Positions 13,952-35,287 of a DNA stretch of 64,000 nucleotides are shown here, piece after piece. Origin of the DNA: Enterobacter kobei (lineage in GTDB: Bacteria; Pseudomonadota; Gammaproteobacteria; Enterobacterales; Enterobacteriaceae); the NCBI RefSeq assembly GCF_001729765.1, contig NZ_CP017181.1, forward strand, positions 4,402,001-4,466,000, given 5' to 3'. Under the pieces are notes generated by a model that saw nothing but the letters and a program-made list of their open reading frames with translations, did not search any database and had not been told where the DNA came from. Every line of letters starts with the position of its first letter. Positions within the stretch are counted from its first letter, which is position 1. The translations under genes were made by a program, and so were the position numbers.

Positions 13952-14167
13952 TCAGCAAATTAAAGCAGGAAGGCCAGTGGTAAATAAGCGATTCGCTTGC
14001 TTGCCACTGGCCTCCCAGTTACCCCGTTTTGCATGTTTGTTTTTACGCAGATAACTTCCCTTCCCTTTTTTATTCTTTTCAACACGCTGTCGAAAAAGCG
14101 GGTCGTGAAGTAAGGCCTCAATGGCATTGTCTTTAATTTGTCCCTTCGTATGCTGATAGTGGCTCAT
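13952..14167 (-). CDS. arfA: alternative ribosome-rescue factor ArfA
   Basis: Rescues ribosomes stalled on non-stop mRNA by recruiting RF2 when tmRNA fails. The N-terminal half ([20 protein letters not shown]) and the basic [13 protein letters not shown] stretch are nearly identical to E. coli ArfA; the extreme C-terminus differs. As in E. coli, the 3' end of the reading frame contains a strong hairpin (13971-14013). RNase III cutting there would give a non-stop message whose truncated product is the active form and is itself a tmRNA target. Confidence 0.95.
   Translation of the reverse strand: MSHYQHTKGQIKDNAIEALLHDPLFRQRVEKNKKGKGSYLRKNKHAKRGNWEASGKQANRLFTTGLPALIC
13971..14013 (-). promoter_or_regulatory. 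hairpin inside arfA 3' coding end (RNase III / terminator element)
   Basis: Outer 10-bp perfect stem AGGCCAGTGG (13971-13980) / CCACTGGCCT (14004-14013) with an inner AAGCG/CGCTT stem. It covers arfA codons for roughly [15 protein letters not shown]. It is symmetrical, so it may also limit mscL readthrough on the plus strand. The structure is seen directly; the arfA regulation is known from E. coli. Confidence 0.8.
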
Positions 14168-14224
14168 CTTTTCTCCTGAGCATGATTTATGACGACTGAA
14201 GTCTAGACCCGGGTGGATTAAAAA

Positions 14225-14650
14225 TCAACATCCCCGCGTTTCTCCACTGGCTCCCTGTTCAAGGGCTTCAAGAATTGAACAATAAATACTGCTATGGGCC
14301 GTTCCACAGCAGGCATCATTCAGCCTTTGCAGAGAACGTTGCATGGTTTGCAGCTCCTGAATACGGGCTTCAACTTCATCAAGCCGGGCCTGCACGATGC
14401 TTTTTGATTCCTGGCAGGTATGATGTTCAGGATCGATGCGGATCGATAATAACTCGCGGATCGAGTCCAGCGTGAATCCAAGCTGTCGCGCATAGCGTAT
14501 AAATCTTAAACGCTGTAGATCGTTATCGGTATAAAGCCGAAACCCGCCTTCTGTGCGTACTTCATGATCGATCATCTGCTGCTTTTCGTAATATCGGATA
14601 GTATCCGGCGTTACGTTCGCGAGCTTTGCAAGTTCACCGATACGGTACAT
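14225..14650 (-). CDS. zntR: Zn(II)-responsive MerR-family regulator ZntR
   Basis: Activates zntA, the Zn/Cd/Pb-exporting ATPase, by distorting its promoter when Zn2+ binds. At 141 residues it has an N-terminal winged helix (MYRIGELAKLANVTPDTIRYY), a dimerising helix (about 80-110) and a metal loop CCGTAHSSIYC with a C-terminal Cys at 141. Cys79 in HTCQES is also conserved. zntA is not in the window. It starts 2 bp after the yhdN stop, so the two are probably cotranscribed. Confidence 0.96.
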   Translation of the reverse strand: MYRIGELAKLANVTPDTIRYYEKQQMIDHEVRTEGGFRLYTDNDLQRLRFIRYARQLGFTLDSIRELLSIRIDPEHHTCQESKSIVQARLDEVEARIQELQTMQRSLQRLNDACCGTAHSSIYCSILEALEQGASGETRGC

Positions 14651-14652
14651 CG

Positions 14653-15021
14653 CTACTCCTCGTTTATTTTCTGCATCAATCTTTCACTGTATTCGCCATG
14701 CAGAAATTCAGTACTCAACCCGGCCTGACGTAACTTGAGCTCGACAAGGGCAAGCCTGCGGCTAAGTTCAGTATGTCGTGGATCGTCCCGGCGAATACCT
14801 TTTAGCAAATCGATAAGTTCAACGGCCTCTCTGCGCTGCTCAAGCTCAGGAGGAAGACAGCCGGCGTTTTTTAGTAAACGGTATCCGGCCCGCAGTTCAG
14901 GCGCAATATGCGAATCATCTTCCAGCACAAGAGGTTCGCCGCTTCCGGGGAGATCGTCGAAATCACCTTTATTTTGGGCATCGCGAATATGGCGTTCTGC
15001 CCACTGGTCAAGCAACCACAT
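14653..15021 (-). CDS. yhdN: DUF1992 protein YhdN
   Basis: A 122-residue cytoplasmic protein of the DnaJ-homologue-like DUF1992 family (MWLLDQWAERHIRDAQNKGD, then the conserved LPGSGEPLVLEDD). Function is unknown. It sits upstream of zntR in the same direction, and a strong terminator at 15087-15116 separates it from the alpha ribosomal operon. Confidence 0.93.
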   Translation of the reverse strand: MWLLDQWAERHIRDAQNKGDFDDLPGSGEPLVLEDDSHIAPELRAGYRLLKNAGCLPPELEQRREAVELIDLLKGIRRDDPRHTELSRRLALVELKLRQAGLSTEFLHGEYSERLMQKINEE

Positions 15022-15086
15022 CGTCAGCTCCAGGGGATGAACAGAATTAATACAGACATTGTAGAGAAGTGGAGATACTGCGGATA

Positions 15087-15116
15087 TAAAAAAACCCGCC
15101 GAGGCGGGTTTTTTTA
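15087..15116 (-). terminator. alpha operon terminator
   Basis: AACCCGCC / GGCGGGTT stem with a 2-base loop centred near 15101, flanked by A and T runs. On the minus strand it is a classic intrinsic terminator 13 bp past the rplQ stop. Confidence 0.9.
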
Positions 15117-15128
15117 CGTTACTGCAGA

Positions 15129-15536
<408 letters not shown>

Positions 15537-15552
15537 TTAACCTGTGATCCGG

Positions 15553-16542
15553 TTACTCGTCAGCAATGCTTGCTGGTGGCCAGTTTTCCAGGCGCATGCC
15601 CAGAGACAAACCACGTGAAGCCAGCACGTCTTTAATCTCGGTAAGAGATTTTTTACCCAGGTTCGGCGTTTTCAGCAACTCAACCTCGGTACGCTGTACC
15701 AGATCACCGATATAGTGGATAGCTTCTGCCTTGAGGCAGTTAGCAGAGCGGACAGTCAATTCGAGATCGTCAACAGGGCGCAGCAGGATCGGATCGAATT
15801 CTGGTTTCTCTTCTTTCACTTCCGGCTGACGAACATCACGTAAGTCAACGAAAGCTTCCAGTTGTTCTGCCAGGATGGTTGCCGCACGACGAATCGCCTC
15901 TTCAGGATCGATTGTGCCGTTGGTTTCCATTTCGATGACCAGCTTGTCCAGGTCGGTACGCTGTTCTACACGCGCTGCTTCAACATTGTAGGCAATACGC
16001 TCTACAGGGCTGTAGCATGCGTCGACCAGCAGACGGCCGATTGGGCGCTCATCTTCTTCCGAATGAATTCGGGCAGAAGCCGGCACATAACCACGACCGC
16101 GCTGAACTTTGATACGCATGCTAATAGCTGCGTTCTCATCGGTCAGGTGGCAGATCACGTGCTGCGGCTTGACGATTTCAACATCACCGTCGTGGGTGAT
16201 GTCGGCTGCAGTCACAGGGCCAATGCCAGATTTATTCAGAGTAAGAATAACTTCATCTTTACCCTGAACTCTCACCGCCAGCCCTTTCAGGTTGAGCAGG
16301 ATTTCAAGGATATCTTCCTGAACGCCTTCTTTGGTGCTGTACTCATGAAGTACACCATCAATCTCAACCTCGGTCACCGCGCAACCCGGCATCGATGAGA
16401 GCAGAATACGGCGCAGTGCGTTACCCAGAGTATGGCCAAAGCCACGCTCTAAAGGCTCAAGGGTCACCTTGGCGTGCGTCGAACTCACTTGCTCGATATC
16501 TACCAGGCGCGGTTTTAGAAACTCTGTCACAGAACCCTGCAT
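15553..16542 (-). CDS. rpoA: RNA polymerase alpha subunit
   Basis: Scaffold of RNA polymerase assembly. At 329 residues it matches E. coli. The N-terminal dimerisation domain (about 1-235; [18 protein letters not shown]) contacts beta and beta-prime. A flexible linker leads to the C-terminal domain (about 249-329; [16 protein letters not shown]), which binds UP elements, such as the one at rrn P1 here, and activators. It sits in the alpha operon between rpsD and rplQ. Confidence 0.99.
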
Positions 16543-16567
16543 TGTGTCCTCTCTTTGGTACTAAGCT

Positions 16568-17191
<624 letters not shown>

Positions 17192-17220
17192 CTATCTCCA
17201 ACTAACCTAAAAAACGAGCG

Positions 17221-17613
<393 letters not shown>

Positions 17614-17626
17614 TCAATCACCCCGA

Positions 17627-18080
<454 letters not shown>

Positions 18081-18082
18081 CT

Positions 18083-18111
18083 AATCTAGCCAGCTCAACC
18101 CAACTTTGCAA
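18083..18111 (-). promoter_or_regulatory. alpha operon promoter and spc-end hairpin
   Basis: Minus-strand -35 TTGCAA (18106-18111), a 17-bp spacer and -10 TAGATT (18083-18088). The same stretch contains the inverted repeat GCTGGCTA/TAGCCAGC (about 18075-18093), which may act as a partial terminator for the spc operon after rpmJ. Confidence 0.7.
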
Positions 18112-18129
18112 GAAAAATATGCGAAATAA

Positions 18130-19609
<1,480 letters not shown>

Positions 19610-19616
19610 CTGCTAC

Positions 19617-20750
<1,134 letters not shown>

Positions 20751-20755
20751 CTACC

Positions 20756-22063
<1,308 letters not shown>

Positions 22064-22087
22064 TTACTCCCGTGATTCAATTGGTAA

Positions 22088-22393
<306 letters not shown>

Positions 22394-22407
22394 TCAGTAA
22401 CCCTACC

Positions 22408-23670
<1,263 letters not shown>

Positions 23671-23735
23671 CTAATGTCAACTACTACCTGAGACTCTAAA
23701 ATCAGAGCCGTTAAAAAGCCCCATATCGAGGGCGC

Positions 23736-23768
23736 GGCATTATAACACCGCTTCTGCAATATGGGTAG
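23736..23768 (-). promoter_or_regulatory. spc operon promoter
   Basis: Minus-strand -10 TATAAT at 23739-23744, preceded by TGT to form an extended -10 (TGTTATAAT). The best -35 candidates (TTCTAC or CTACCC near 23763-23768) are poor, so the extended -10 probably does much of the work. It lies about 80 bp upstream of rplN and just past the S10 terminator. Confidence 0.75.
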
Positions 23769-23769
23769 A

Positions 23770-23805
23770 AAAAATAAACGGCTCATCGCTGAGCCGTTTA
23801 TTCGT
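23770..23805 (-). terminator. S10 operon terminator
   Basis: Stem AATAAACGGCTCA / TGAGCCGTTTATT with loop GCGA on the minus strand, followed by TTTTTC. A strong intrinsic terminator between rpsQ and the spc promoter. Confidence 0.9.
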
Positions 23806-23824
23806 ATTGAGAATGCGTACTGTA

Positions 23825-25753
<1,929 letters not shown>

Positions 25754-25758
25754 CTACC

Positions 25759-26040
<282 letters not shown>

Positions 26041-26053
26041 TTATCCTCTAAAA

Positions 26054-28449
<2,396 letters not shown>

Positions 28450-28469
28450 TCAATCGCTCGATGACCTGA

Positions 28470-28956
<487 letters not shown>

Positions 28957-28984
28957 ATTATACGTATTTACAGGCTTAATGCAA
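28957..28984 (-). promoter_or_regulatory. S10 operon promoter
   Basis: Minus-strand -35 TTGCAT (28979-28984), a 16-bp spacer and -10 TATAAT (28957-28962), followed by the GC-rich ACGCGGGC discriminator typical of ribosomal promoters. Confidence 0.85.
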
Positions 28985-29028
28985 GTCGACTGTGTCGATA
29001 ATAACCAACCTTTTGCAAGACACGTACA

Positions 29029-29394
29029 CTACTGGTCAATATCTGCTATCGCCTGCTTAATACGCGCTTCAAGATCGCCCTTTTCCCCGGGAGCAACCGG
29101 ATGCTCAGCGTCGCTTTCCTCCGACACACTAACATCCGTCTCTTCCACCGGCACCGGCAAGGGACGCTTCTTATAGATATAGTGCTCCTCAGAAAGCCGA
29201 TAATGCTGAGGCTCTGGTGATGAAGACGCGTGCAGAGCAATCCCGCGGTACAGGTAATACCCGACGACCGCGCAACCCACACTATATAAAAGCCAGGACA
29301 ATGCGATGCATATCCCCGCCCAAAGCGGGCGCGGCATATCTGGCCGGACAAAGCGTACTTTGGGCTGCAAAGAGGTTTCCGTTTGCTCGCTCAT
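29029..29394 (-). CDS. gspB: type II secretion protein GspB
   Basis: Inner-membrane partner of GspA, thought to help the secretin reach or cross the peptidoglycan. It has 121 residues: a short cytoplasmic N-terminus, one membrane helix (about 25-48, WAGICIALSWLLYSVGCAVV) and a periplasmic tail with Pro- and Glu-rich sequence. E. coli GspB is somewhat longer (139). The start overlaps the gspA stop (ATGA). Weakly conserved, so the call leans on position next to gspA. Confidence 0.85.
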   Translation of the reverse strand: MSEQTETSLQPKVRFVRPDMPRPLWAGICIALSWLLYSVGCAVVGYYLYRGIALHASSSPEPQHYRLSEEHYIYKKRPLPVPVEETDVSVSEESDAEHPVAPGEKGDLEARIKQAIADIDQ

Positions 29395-30878
29395 ATCGTC
29401 CCTCTTTCCTGAATCAACGTTGGACTTTCACCCAGGGCTTGCCATAGCCTGATAAGTGACAACTGTCCCATCACACCATCGACTTTAATCTTATTTTGCG
29501 CCTGAAACTGGCGGACCTTCTCAGTTAGCAGCGAACTCCATTCTCCCGTCCCTTCCGCCTCGACATTCAGCACGCGGCTCAGCATCGTATCAAGCCAGAC
29601 AATGTCATCGGTGCTACTCTTCTTTGTTATGCTTGCGTTGCCGTCGGGCGATGGCTTCCACATTCGCGTCACATTCCCTGTCCAGACATGGCTGAACCAT
29701 GCCTTATCAAGGATCCATGTTTGATTTCCTGACAGCACGGTAAGCGTGTTCTCTCCTCCCCCGATCACGACGACAGGGAAACTGGCGCTACCTGCTTTCA
29801 GGGTGGCGACCCAGGGAAGTCCGTCAGACAACAGTGTTTCAAGCGTTTCGGTGCCGGAAAGGCAGGCCATCCCGCCCCGGTATGCCTGATCGCACCAGGC
29901 TTCTCCTTTGTCTACCTCATACCCCCAGACGCTAAACAGTAAACTGAGCGATTCATTGGTAGACATCGTCTCTGCCATCAGTCGCGCATGTGTTGAGACA
30001 GGTCTTGAGAATTCTACAGGAAGCAACGTTGTGAGCGGTGGCAGCCAGCGGGAAAGAGGCCTGGCGAAGTATACGCCTCCTCCACCACATAACACCGTTA
30101 ACACCAACAGCAGCAACCAGGTTACGCCCTGACGGCCAGGTGCGGGCAGGTAACGCAACGCCTCACGCTGAAGAGAAGCGTCAATAATAGAGGCGGCATG
30201 TTCCTCCCCCTCCATCTTATTACGACGAATAACCCCTCCCAGTCGCGCAGCAAGATGAAGATTGCCATCGCAACGTCTCATGCATCGTCTGATAAATTGT
30301 TCCGGAAGAGTGTTGGTTGTCTCAGGGCCAATGCCTGCATGAGAGGAGATCACCTTGCGGTAATCTTTACTGTCCGGCGCGGGTATCTCAAACCATACCG
30401 GCTGTAATACCCGTAACTCGCGCTGCTGACGACGGTTGAATATCCCTGTAAGTAGCAATCGGGCTTGCGGCATCATGGTCATAAACGCCAGAATCGTTGA
30501 AACAAGCCCCCTGGAGATTCGGTGTCCATCTTCCAGGACAAACAGCGGCATACTGCCGTGTATCACGGTCCCCGCGCTGTACAGTTCCTCCCAGAGCTTC
30601 TCAACAGGGAATATTTTTCCCGCCAGACTGTTATCCGTCTGCGAATCCGCAATAATCACCCACTCCCACAGGTAACCTTTTCGGTTCAAAGGGCTGATGG
30701 TGAGCGCGCGATAAGGCCACGCGCTAATCACCCCTTGCGCAAGCACACTTTTTCCTGCCCCTTTACCGCCCTGCAATATTAGCCATTGTTCCTGAATTAA
30801 CGTGGAAAACATGCTGTCCCGAATCAGACAATGCCGCGTAGTATAAAAAGTATTTAGCTCATCCATGAATAGCCGCAT
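29391..30878 (-). CDS. gspA: type II secretion ATPase-like protein GspA
   Basis: Inner-membrane ATPase with a periplasmic peptidoglycan-binding end, needed with GspB for secretin assembly in related systems. At 495 residues it has the Walker A GGKGAGKS near residue 37, a DEAD-like acidic strand (MPLFVLEDGHR), one membrane helix near 245 (GVTWLLLLVLTVLCGGGGVY) and a C-terminal PG_binding_1-type repeat (EKVRQFQAQNKIKVDGVMG). Start uncertain: ATG at 30878 or at 30866 (MDELNTFYT). It diverges from gspC. Confidence 0.88.
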   Translation of the reverse strand: MRLFMDELNTFYTTRHCLIRDSMFSTLIQEQWLILQGGKGAGKSVLAQGVISAWPYRALTISPLNRKGYLWEWVIIADSQTDNSLAGKIFPVEKLWEELYSAGTVIHGSMPLFVLEDGHRISRGLVSTILAFMTMMPQARLLLTGIFNRRQQRELRVLQPVWFEIPAPDSKDYRKVISSHAGIGPETTNTLPEQFIRRCMRRCDGNLHLAARLGGVIRRNKMEGEEHAASIIDASLQREALRYLPAPGRQGVTWLLLLVLTVLCGGGGVYFARPLSRWLPPLTTLLPVEFSRPVSTHARLMAETMSTNESLSLLFSVWGYEVDKGEAWCDQAYRGGMACLSGTETLETLLSDGLPWVATLKAGSASFPVVVIGGGENTLTVLSGNQTWILDKAWFSHVWTGNVTRMWKPSPDGNASITKKSSTDDIVWLDTMLSRVLNVEAEGTGEWSSLLTEKVRQFQAQNKIKVDGVMGQLSLIRLWQALGESPTLIQERGTI

Positions 30879-31013
30879 TACCTCGAAAATTATTCCATTC
30901 CTAAAACAGGGATATATATTGCATATGACTTGCTGCGTGCCAGTGACTGATTATATTATGACGGACTTAAACAAGAAACACGTTCACTCTTAGTCATTCT
31001 TAAAAGTGATTTC
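30879..31013 (+). promoter_or_regulatory. gspA-gspC divergent control region
   Basis: AT-rich 135-bp intergenic region between the divergent gspAB and gspC-O units. Both promoters must lie here, but I cannot fix hexamers with confidence. In E. coli K-12 the gsp operons are silenced by H-NS; the A+T content here fits a similar control, which is inference. Confidence 0.5.
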
Positions 31014-31829
31014 ATGGCAACCATCTCTCCCTTAGTGAAAAATGCGTTATCGTATCGCACCCTGAGCCTTATGATTATATTGACTAGCGCTATGGGTGTC
31101 TTTATCTTCATTTACTCAGCATATATACAGTGGGGTAATAACAAAGCGTCGCTGATTAATGAGGATATCATCACGCCATTGAATAATTTTAATGAAAAAT
31201 ATAAATGGAATTTATCATCGTCAGTCAATAATCGCATTGACGCGCCCCCATTAGTGAGTGGCAACGTAGATACTCTGTCCCATATCCATTTAAGCGGTAT
31301 TATTCATAGTTCGGATAAATTATCGTCCCGGGCCATTCTGCAGGAAGGGGGGGAACAGAATGTCTATTCTATTGATGATGTGCTTAAATCATCCAACAGC
31401 ACGCGCATCATTGATATCACTAAGAACCAGGTGTTTTTCTCCTCAGGCGGAAACACCGCGCAGCTTACGCTGCTTACCGAACTGACGCCACCTGCCGCAA
31501 CGCCAGAAAAAGTGAACGAGCAGCCGGCACCAACAGATGTCACATTGTCAGATTTTATTGAAGCGATTCCTGTCGTTGATAAAAATGTCTTGCGAGGATT
31601 GCGCCTTTTACCTCGCGGTAATACAGAATTATTTTCACGGACAGCCATTGCACCTGGTGACATTGCTATTCAGCTTAACAATATGTCTTTAACGCAACAG
31701 GTGAATATACCCCAGGCGCAGGAGGCACTTAGACATCTGCAGACGGCTCAGATTACCCTCTTGCGAAATGCATCACCAAAACTAATTAATGTTGCTGTTC
31801 AACAATTCCAGGACGGTCAGGATAAATAA
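31014..31829 (+). CDS. gspC: type II secretion inner-membrane protein GspC
   Basis: Links the inner-membrane platform to the secretin. It has 271 residues: a cytoplasmic N-terminus, a membrane helix (about 18-40, SLMIILTSAMGVFIFIYSAY), the HR domain (about 90-140, HLSGIIHSSDKLSSRAIL) that touches GspD N0, and a C-terminal PDZ-like region. gspD starts at the next base after its stop. Confidence 0.93.
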   Translation: MATISPLVKNALSYRTLSLMIILTSAMGVFIFIYSAYIQWGNNKASLINEDIITPLNNFNEKYKWNLSSSVNNRIDAPPLVSGNVDTLSHIHLSGIIHSSDKLSSRAILQEGGEQNVYSIDDVLKSSNSTRIIDITKNQVFFSSGGNTAQLTLLTELTPPAATPEKVNEQPAPTDVTLSDFIEAIPVVDKNVLRGLRLLPRGNTELFSRTAIAPGDIAIQLNNMSLTQQVNIPQAQEALRHLQTAQITLLRNASPKLINVAVQQFQDGQDK

Positions 31830-33815
31830 ATGGATGGAACCTCCGCAAGCCAGCGACTGAAAGCGCTTTCGCTGTTTTTTTTGCTCATCGCTACCGCTAA
31901 GCCCGGATATTCAGCTGATTACACGGCGAATTTTAACGGTGCGGACATTCAAACGTTTGTCAACATCGTGGGACAAAACATGGGGAAAACGATTCTGATT
32001 GATCCCGATGTTAAAGCATCCATTTCCGTCAGAAGCGTAGATACCTTTAATAAAGAGGAATACTATCAATTTTTCCTGAGCGTGCTCGACCTTTATGGCT
32101 TTTCACTTATCACTCTTGATAATGGCCTGCTGAAAGTCGTGCGTTCAGAAACCGTGAAAAATCTTCCAGGAAAGCTTACCAGTAACACGCAGCCCGGCAA
32201 GGGTGATGAACTGGTGACACGTATTGTTTCTCTGGAAAATGTTCCAGCGCGATCGCTGTCTCCTCTGCTTCGTCAAATGCTCGATGGCGGTAATGTCGGT
32301 AACGTCTCGCATTATGAGCCCTCTAATGCGCTGGTCATTACCGGCAAAGCATCAACCGTCAATCGCATGCTGGAAGTCATTAAACGTGTCGATGTCATGG
32401 GTGACGAGCAAGAGCAAATTATCCCGCTGAAATATGCTTCCGCTGTCGATCTTGCCGATGTCCTTAACACGCTGTCGCGTGAGAACGCAAAAGAGGCACA
32501 ACCTGCGACACTCCAAACGCACATCGTTGCCGATAAAAGAAGCAATGCGCTGATTATCAGAGGCTCAGAACGCGCCCGCGCAAGAATTACTGAGTTGGTA
32601 AAACGTCTTGATACCCAGGAGCAAGGGCAAGGAAACACGCGGGTATGGTACCTGAAATATGCCAAAGCGGATAAGCTTGTTGACGTTTTAACCGGTGTCA
32701 CGCAAAAACTGAAAGATGGCAAAAGTGGCACAACCAATACGGCAACCAGCAGCAGCCGCGATATCTCTATTACTGCAGATGAACAAACCAACTCACTGGT
32801 TGTGACCGCCGATCAGGGTATTCTCCAGCAACTCGATGAGGTTATCGCTAAGCTGGATATTCGTCGTGCACAGGTTCTGGTGGAAGCGATTATCGTTGAA
32901 GTGCAGGACGGTAAAGGTCTGAACCTGGGTGTACAGTGGGCTGAGAAAAACGTTGGTGGACAACAGTTTACCAAAACTGGCCTGCCAATCTTTAACGCGG
33001 CACAGGGCGTGGGTGAATTCAAAGCAAACGGAGGGATCACCAGCGATAACCCAGCTTACAACCTCTTCAGTAATTATAACGGCCTTGCGGCAGGTTTTTT
33101 CAACGGCGACTGGGGGGTGCTCCTCACAGCACTCAATACCGACAACAAAAACGACATCCTGTCTACGCCCAGCATCGTTACGCTTGATAATAAAGAAGCA
33201 GCCTTCAACGTCGGGCAGGATGTGCCCGTACTTTCCGGTTCCCAGACGACCTCCGGCGATAATATTTACAATACCGTCGAGCGTAAGACGGTGGGGACCA
33301 AGTTAAAAGTCACCCCGCAGATTAACGAGGGTGATTCTGTTCTGATGGAGATCGAGCAAGAGGTTTCCAGCGTCGACACATCGACAAGCTCTTCCTCGCT
33401 CGGCCCAACCTTCAACACCCGAACAATACAGAATGCCGTCCTGGTGAAAAGTGGCGAAACCGTTGTGCTTGGCGGTTTGATGGATGACGCCAGTAAGCAA
33501 GAAGTTTCAAAAGTTCCCCTACTGGGCGATATCCCTTTGGTGGGACAGCTTTTCCGCTACACATCCAATGAGAAAAGCAAACGTAACCTGATGGTCTTTA
33601 TCCGCCCGACCATTATCAGAGACGATGAGGTCTATCGTTCACTCTCACGTGAGAAATACACCAATTTCAAAGATCTGCAAAAAGAGAGACGAGAAAAGCA
33701 AAGTGAAACACTGATTAACGTCGACAACATCAAAGAGCTTGAAGATCGGGCTTTTAATAATGCACCGGCAACACCGGACGCCAAAAATCCGTTCAGGGAA
33801 GGTCGAACGGAATGA
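31830..33815 (+). CDS. gspD: type II secretion secretin GspD
   Basis: Outer-membrane secretin channel. It has 661 residues with a signal peptide cleaved near GYSA-DYTA (about residue 30). Periplasmic N0 (about 31-110) and N1-N3 ring domains follow to about 330, then the secretin domain with VPVLSGSQTTSG (gate region) and the signature VPLLGDIPLVGQLFR near 563-577. No GspS-type pilotin gene is in the window. Its stop overlaps gspE by 4 nt. Confidence 0.96.
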   Translation: MDGTSASQRLKALSLFFLLIATAKPGYSADYTANFNGADIQTFVNIVGQNMGKTILIDPDVKASISVRSVDTFNKEEYYQFFLSVLDLYGFSLITLDNGLLKVVRSETVKNLPGKLTSNTQPGKGDELVTRIVSLENVPARSLSPLLRQMLDGGNVGNVSHYEPSNALVITGKASTVNRMLEVIKRVDVMGDEQEQIIPLKYASAVDLADVLNTLSRENAKEAQPATLQTHIVADKRSNALIIRGSERARARITELVKRLDTQEQGQGNTRVWYLKYAKADKLVDVLTGVTQKLKDGKSGTTNTATSSSRDISITADEQTNSLVVTADQGILQQLDEVIAKLDIRRAQVLVEAIIVEVQDGKGLNLGVQWAEKNVGGQQFTKTGLPIFNAAQGVGEFKANGGITSDNPAYNLFSNYNGLAAGFFNGDWGVLLTALNTDNKNDILSTPSIVTLDNKEAAFNVGQDVPVLSGSQTTSGDNIYNTVERKTVGTKLKVTPQINEGDSVLMEIEQEVSSVDTSTSSSSLGPTFNTRTIQNAVLVKSGETVVLGGLMDDASKQEVSKVPLLGDIPLVGQLFRYTSNEKSKRNLMVFIRPTIIRDDEVYRSLSREKYTNFKDLQKERREKQSETLINVDNIKELEDRAFNNAPATPDAKNPFREGRTE

Positions 33816-35287
33816 GTCAGCACGCATGGAAAAAAGCGCAGCGCTATGGCATTGCCTTACAAGGAGAGACTCTCTTCTACTCGACAGATGCCACACTTGA
33901 GCATCTGCTCGAGTTCGCATCCGTTGCGCCAGAGTGCACCTGTTTTACCCGGCTCCCCCCGCAGCAGTTTGCCGAAAAGCTGGAACTTATTTACCAACAG
34001 AACAGCGGGTCAGCCCAGTTAATTGCCGAAGATATTAATAATTCCGACGATCTCAATACTCTCTCTGAAGAGATCCCAACGAATGAAGATCTGCTGAACG
34101 AGCAGTCGGACGCGCCGGTTATCAGGCTTATTAATGCCGTGCTCAGCGAAGCAATTAAAGAACACGCCTCAGATATTCATATTGAAGTGTTTGAAAAAGC
34201 GATGAGTATCCGCTTCCGGGTTGATGGCATCTTGCGCCCGGTGGTTCAGCCGAATAAAAAACTGGCGGCCTTACTCATCTCACGTATCAAAATCATGGCC
34301 AAACTGGATATTGCCGAAAAAAGGCTGCCGCAGGATGGACGCATTACCTTAAAAATTGGTCAGCGAAATGTGGATGTCCGTGTGTCGACGCTCCCGTCGC
34401 AGCATGGCGAACGTGTTGTTCTGCGTCTGTTGGATAAAAGTAGTCTGCGCTTATCCATCGATAAACTGGATATGTCAGCGGCAGACACACACAGTCTGAA
34501 GAATCTGCTTGCCCTTCCCCACGGTATTATTCTGGTCACGGGGCCAACGGGCTCCGGGAAAAGCACCACGCTCTACGCCATTCTCTCCGCGCTAAATAGC
34601 CCAGAACGCAATGTGCTTACGGTAGAGGACCCAATTGAATACGAACTGGAAGGTATCGGACAAACCCAGGTTAATAGCCGCGTAGATATGTCATTTTCCC
34701 GCGGACTACGCGCTATTTTACGTCAGGATCCTGATGTCGTCATGGTAGGAGAAATTCGCGATAACGAAACCGCTCAAATTGCGGTTCAGGCTTCTTTGAC
34801 CGGGCATCTGGTGCTTTCCACTCTCCACACCAATAGCGCGTGCGGTGCCGTAACGCGATTACGGGATATGGGCGTTGAGCCGTTCCTTCTCTCTTCCTCG
34901 CTCGTTGGGGTGATTGCCCAACGTCTGGTCAGACGGCTATGCCCTCACTGTAAAACGGCTCACGCCGTGCGGCCTCAGGAGCAACAGCTCCTGCAAGCCC
35001 ATGGGATTAATGCATCTCATCTCTGGCAAGCAAAGGGTTGCACCGCTTGCAGACAAAGCGGCTATCAGGGGCGCATGGCTATCCATGAACTGCTGCTCGC
35101 CACACCAGAACTGCGTGACGCTATTCACAATGAGCGCCATGAAAGGCAGTTGGAAGAGATCCAGCGTCGTCATCACCTCAGCCTGCTGGCAAACGGTCTT
35201 CGCGTAGCGGCAGAAGGGATGACCTCACTTGAAGAAATTCTGCGGGTGACCTCTGAAGGTCAGACTCCAGCGGATGGGCGCCAATGA
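33812..35287 (+). CDS. gspE: type II secretion ATPase GspE
   Basis: Cytoplasmic hexameric ATPase that powers pseudopilus growth. It has 491 residues. Walker A GPTGSGKST lies at about 244-252, the Asp box around 265-275 (VEDPIEYELEG), Walker B DPDVVMVGEIRD at about 307-318, and a zinc tetracysteine domain (CPHC ... CTAC) at about 375-412. Overlaps gspD and gspF by 4 nt each. Confidence 0.97.
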   Translation: MSQHAWKKAQRYGIALQGETLFYSTDATLEHLLEFASVAPECTCFTRLPPQQFAEKLELIYQQNSGSAQLIAEDINNSDDLNTLSEEIPTNEDLLNEQSDAPVIRLINAVLSEAIKEHASDIHIEVFEKAMSIRFRVDGILRPVVQPNKKLAALLISRIKIMAKLDIAEKRLPQDGRITLKIGQRNVDVRVSTLPSQHGERVVLRLLDKSSLRLSIDKLDMSAADTHSLKNLLALPHGIILVTGPTGSGKSTTLYAILSALNSPERNVLTVEDPIEYELEGIGQTQVNSRVDMSFSRGLRAILRQDPDVVMVGEIRDNETAQIAVQASLTGHLVLSTLHTNSACGAVTRLRDMGVEPFLLSSSLVGVIAQRLVRRLCPHCKTAHAVRPQEQQLLQAHGINASHLWQAKGCTACRQSGYQGRMAIHELLLATPELRDAIHNERHERQLEEIQRRHHLSLLANGLRVAAEGMTSLEEILRVTSEGQTPADGRQ

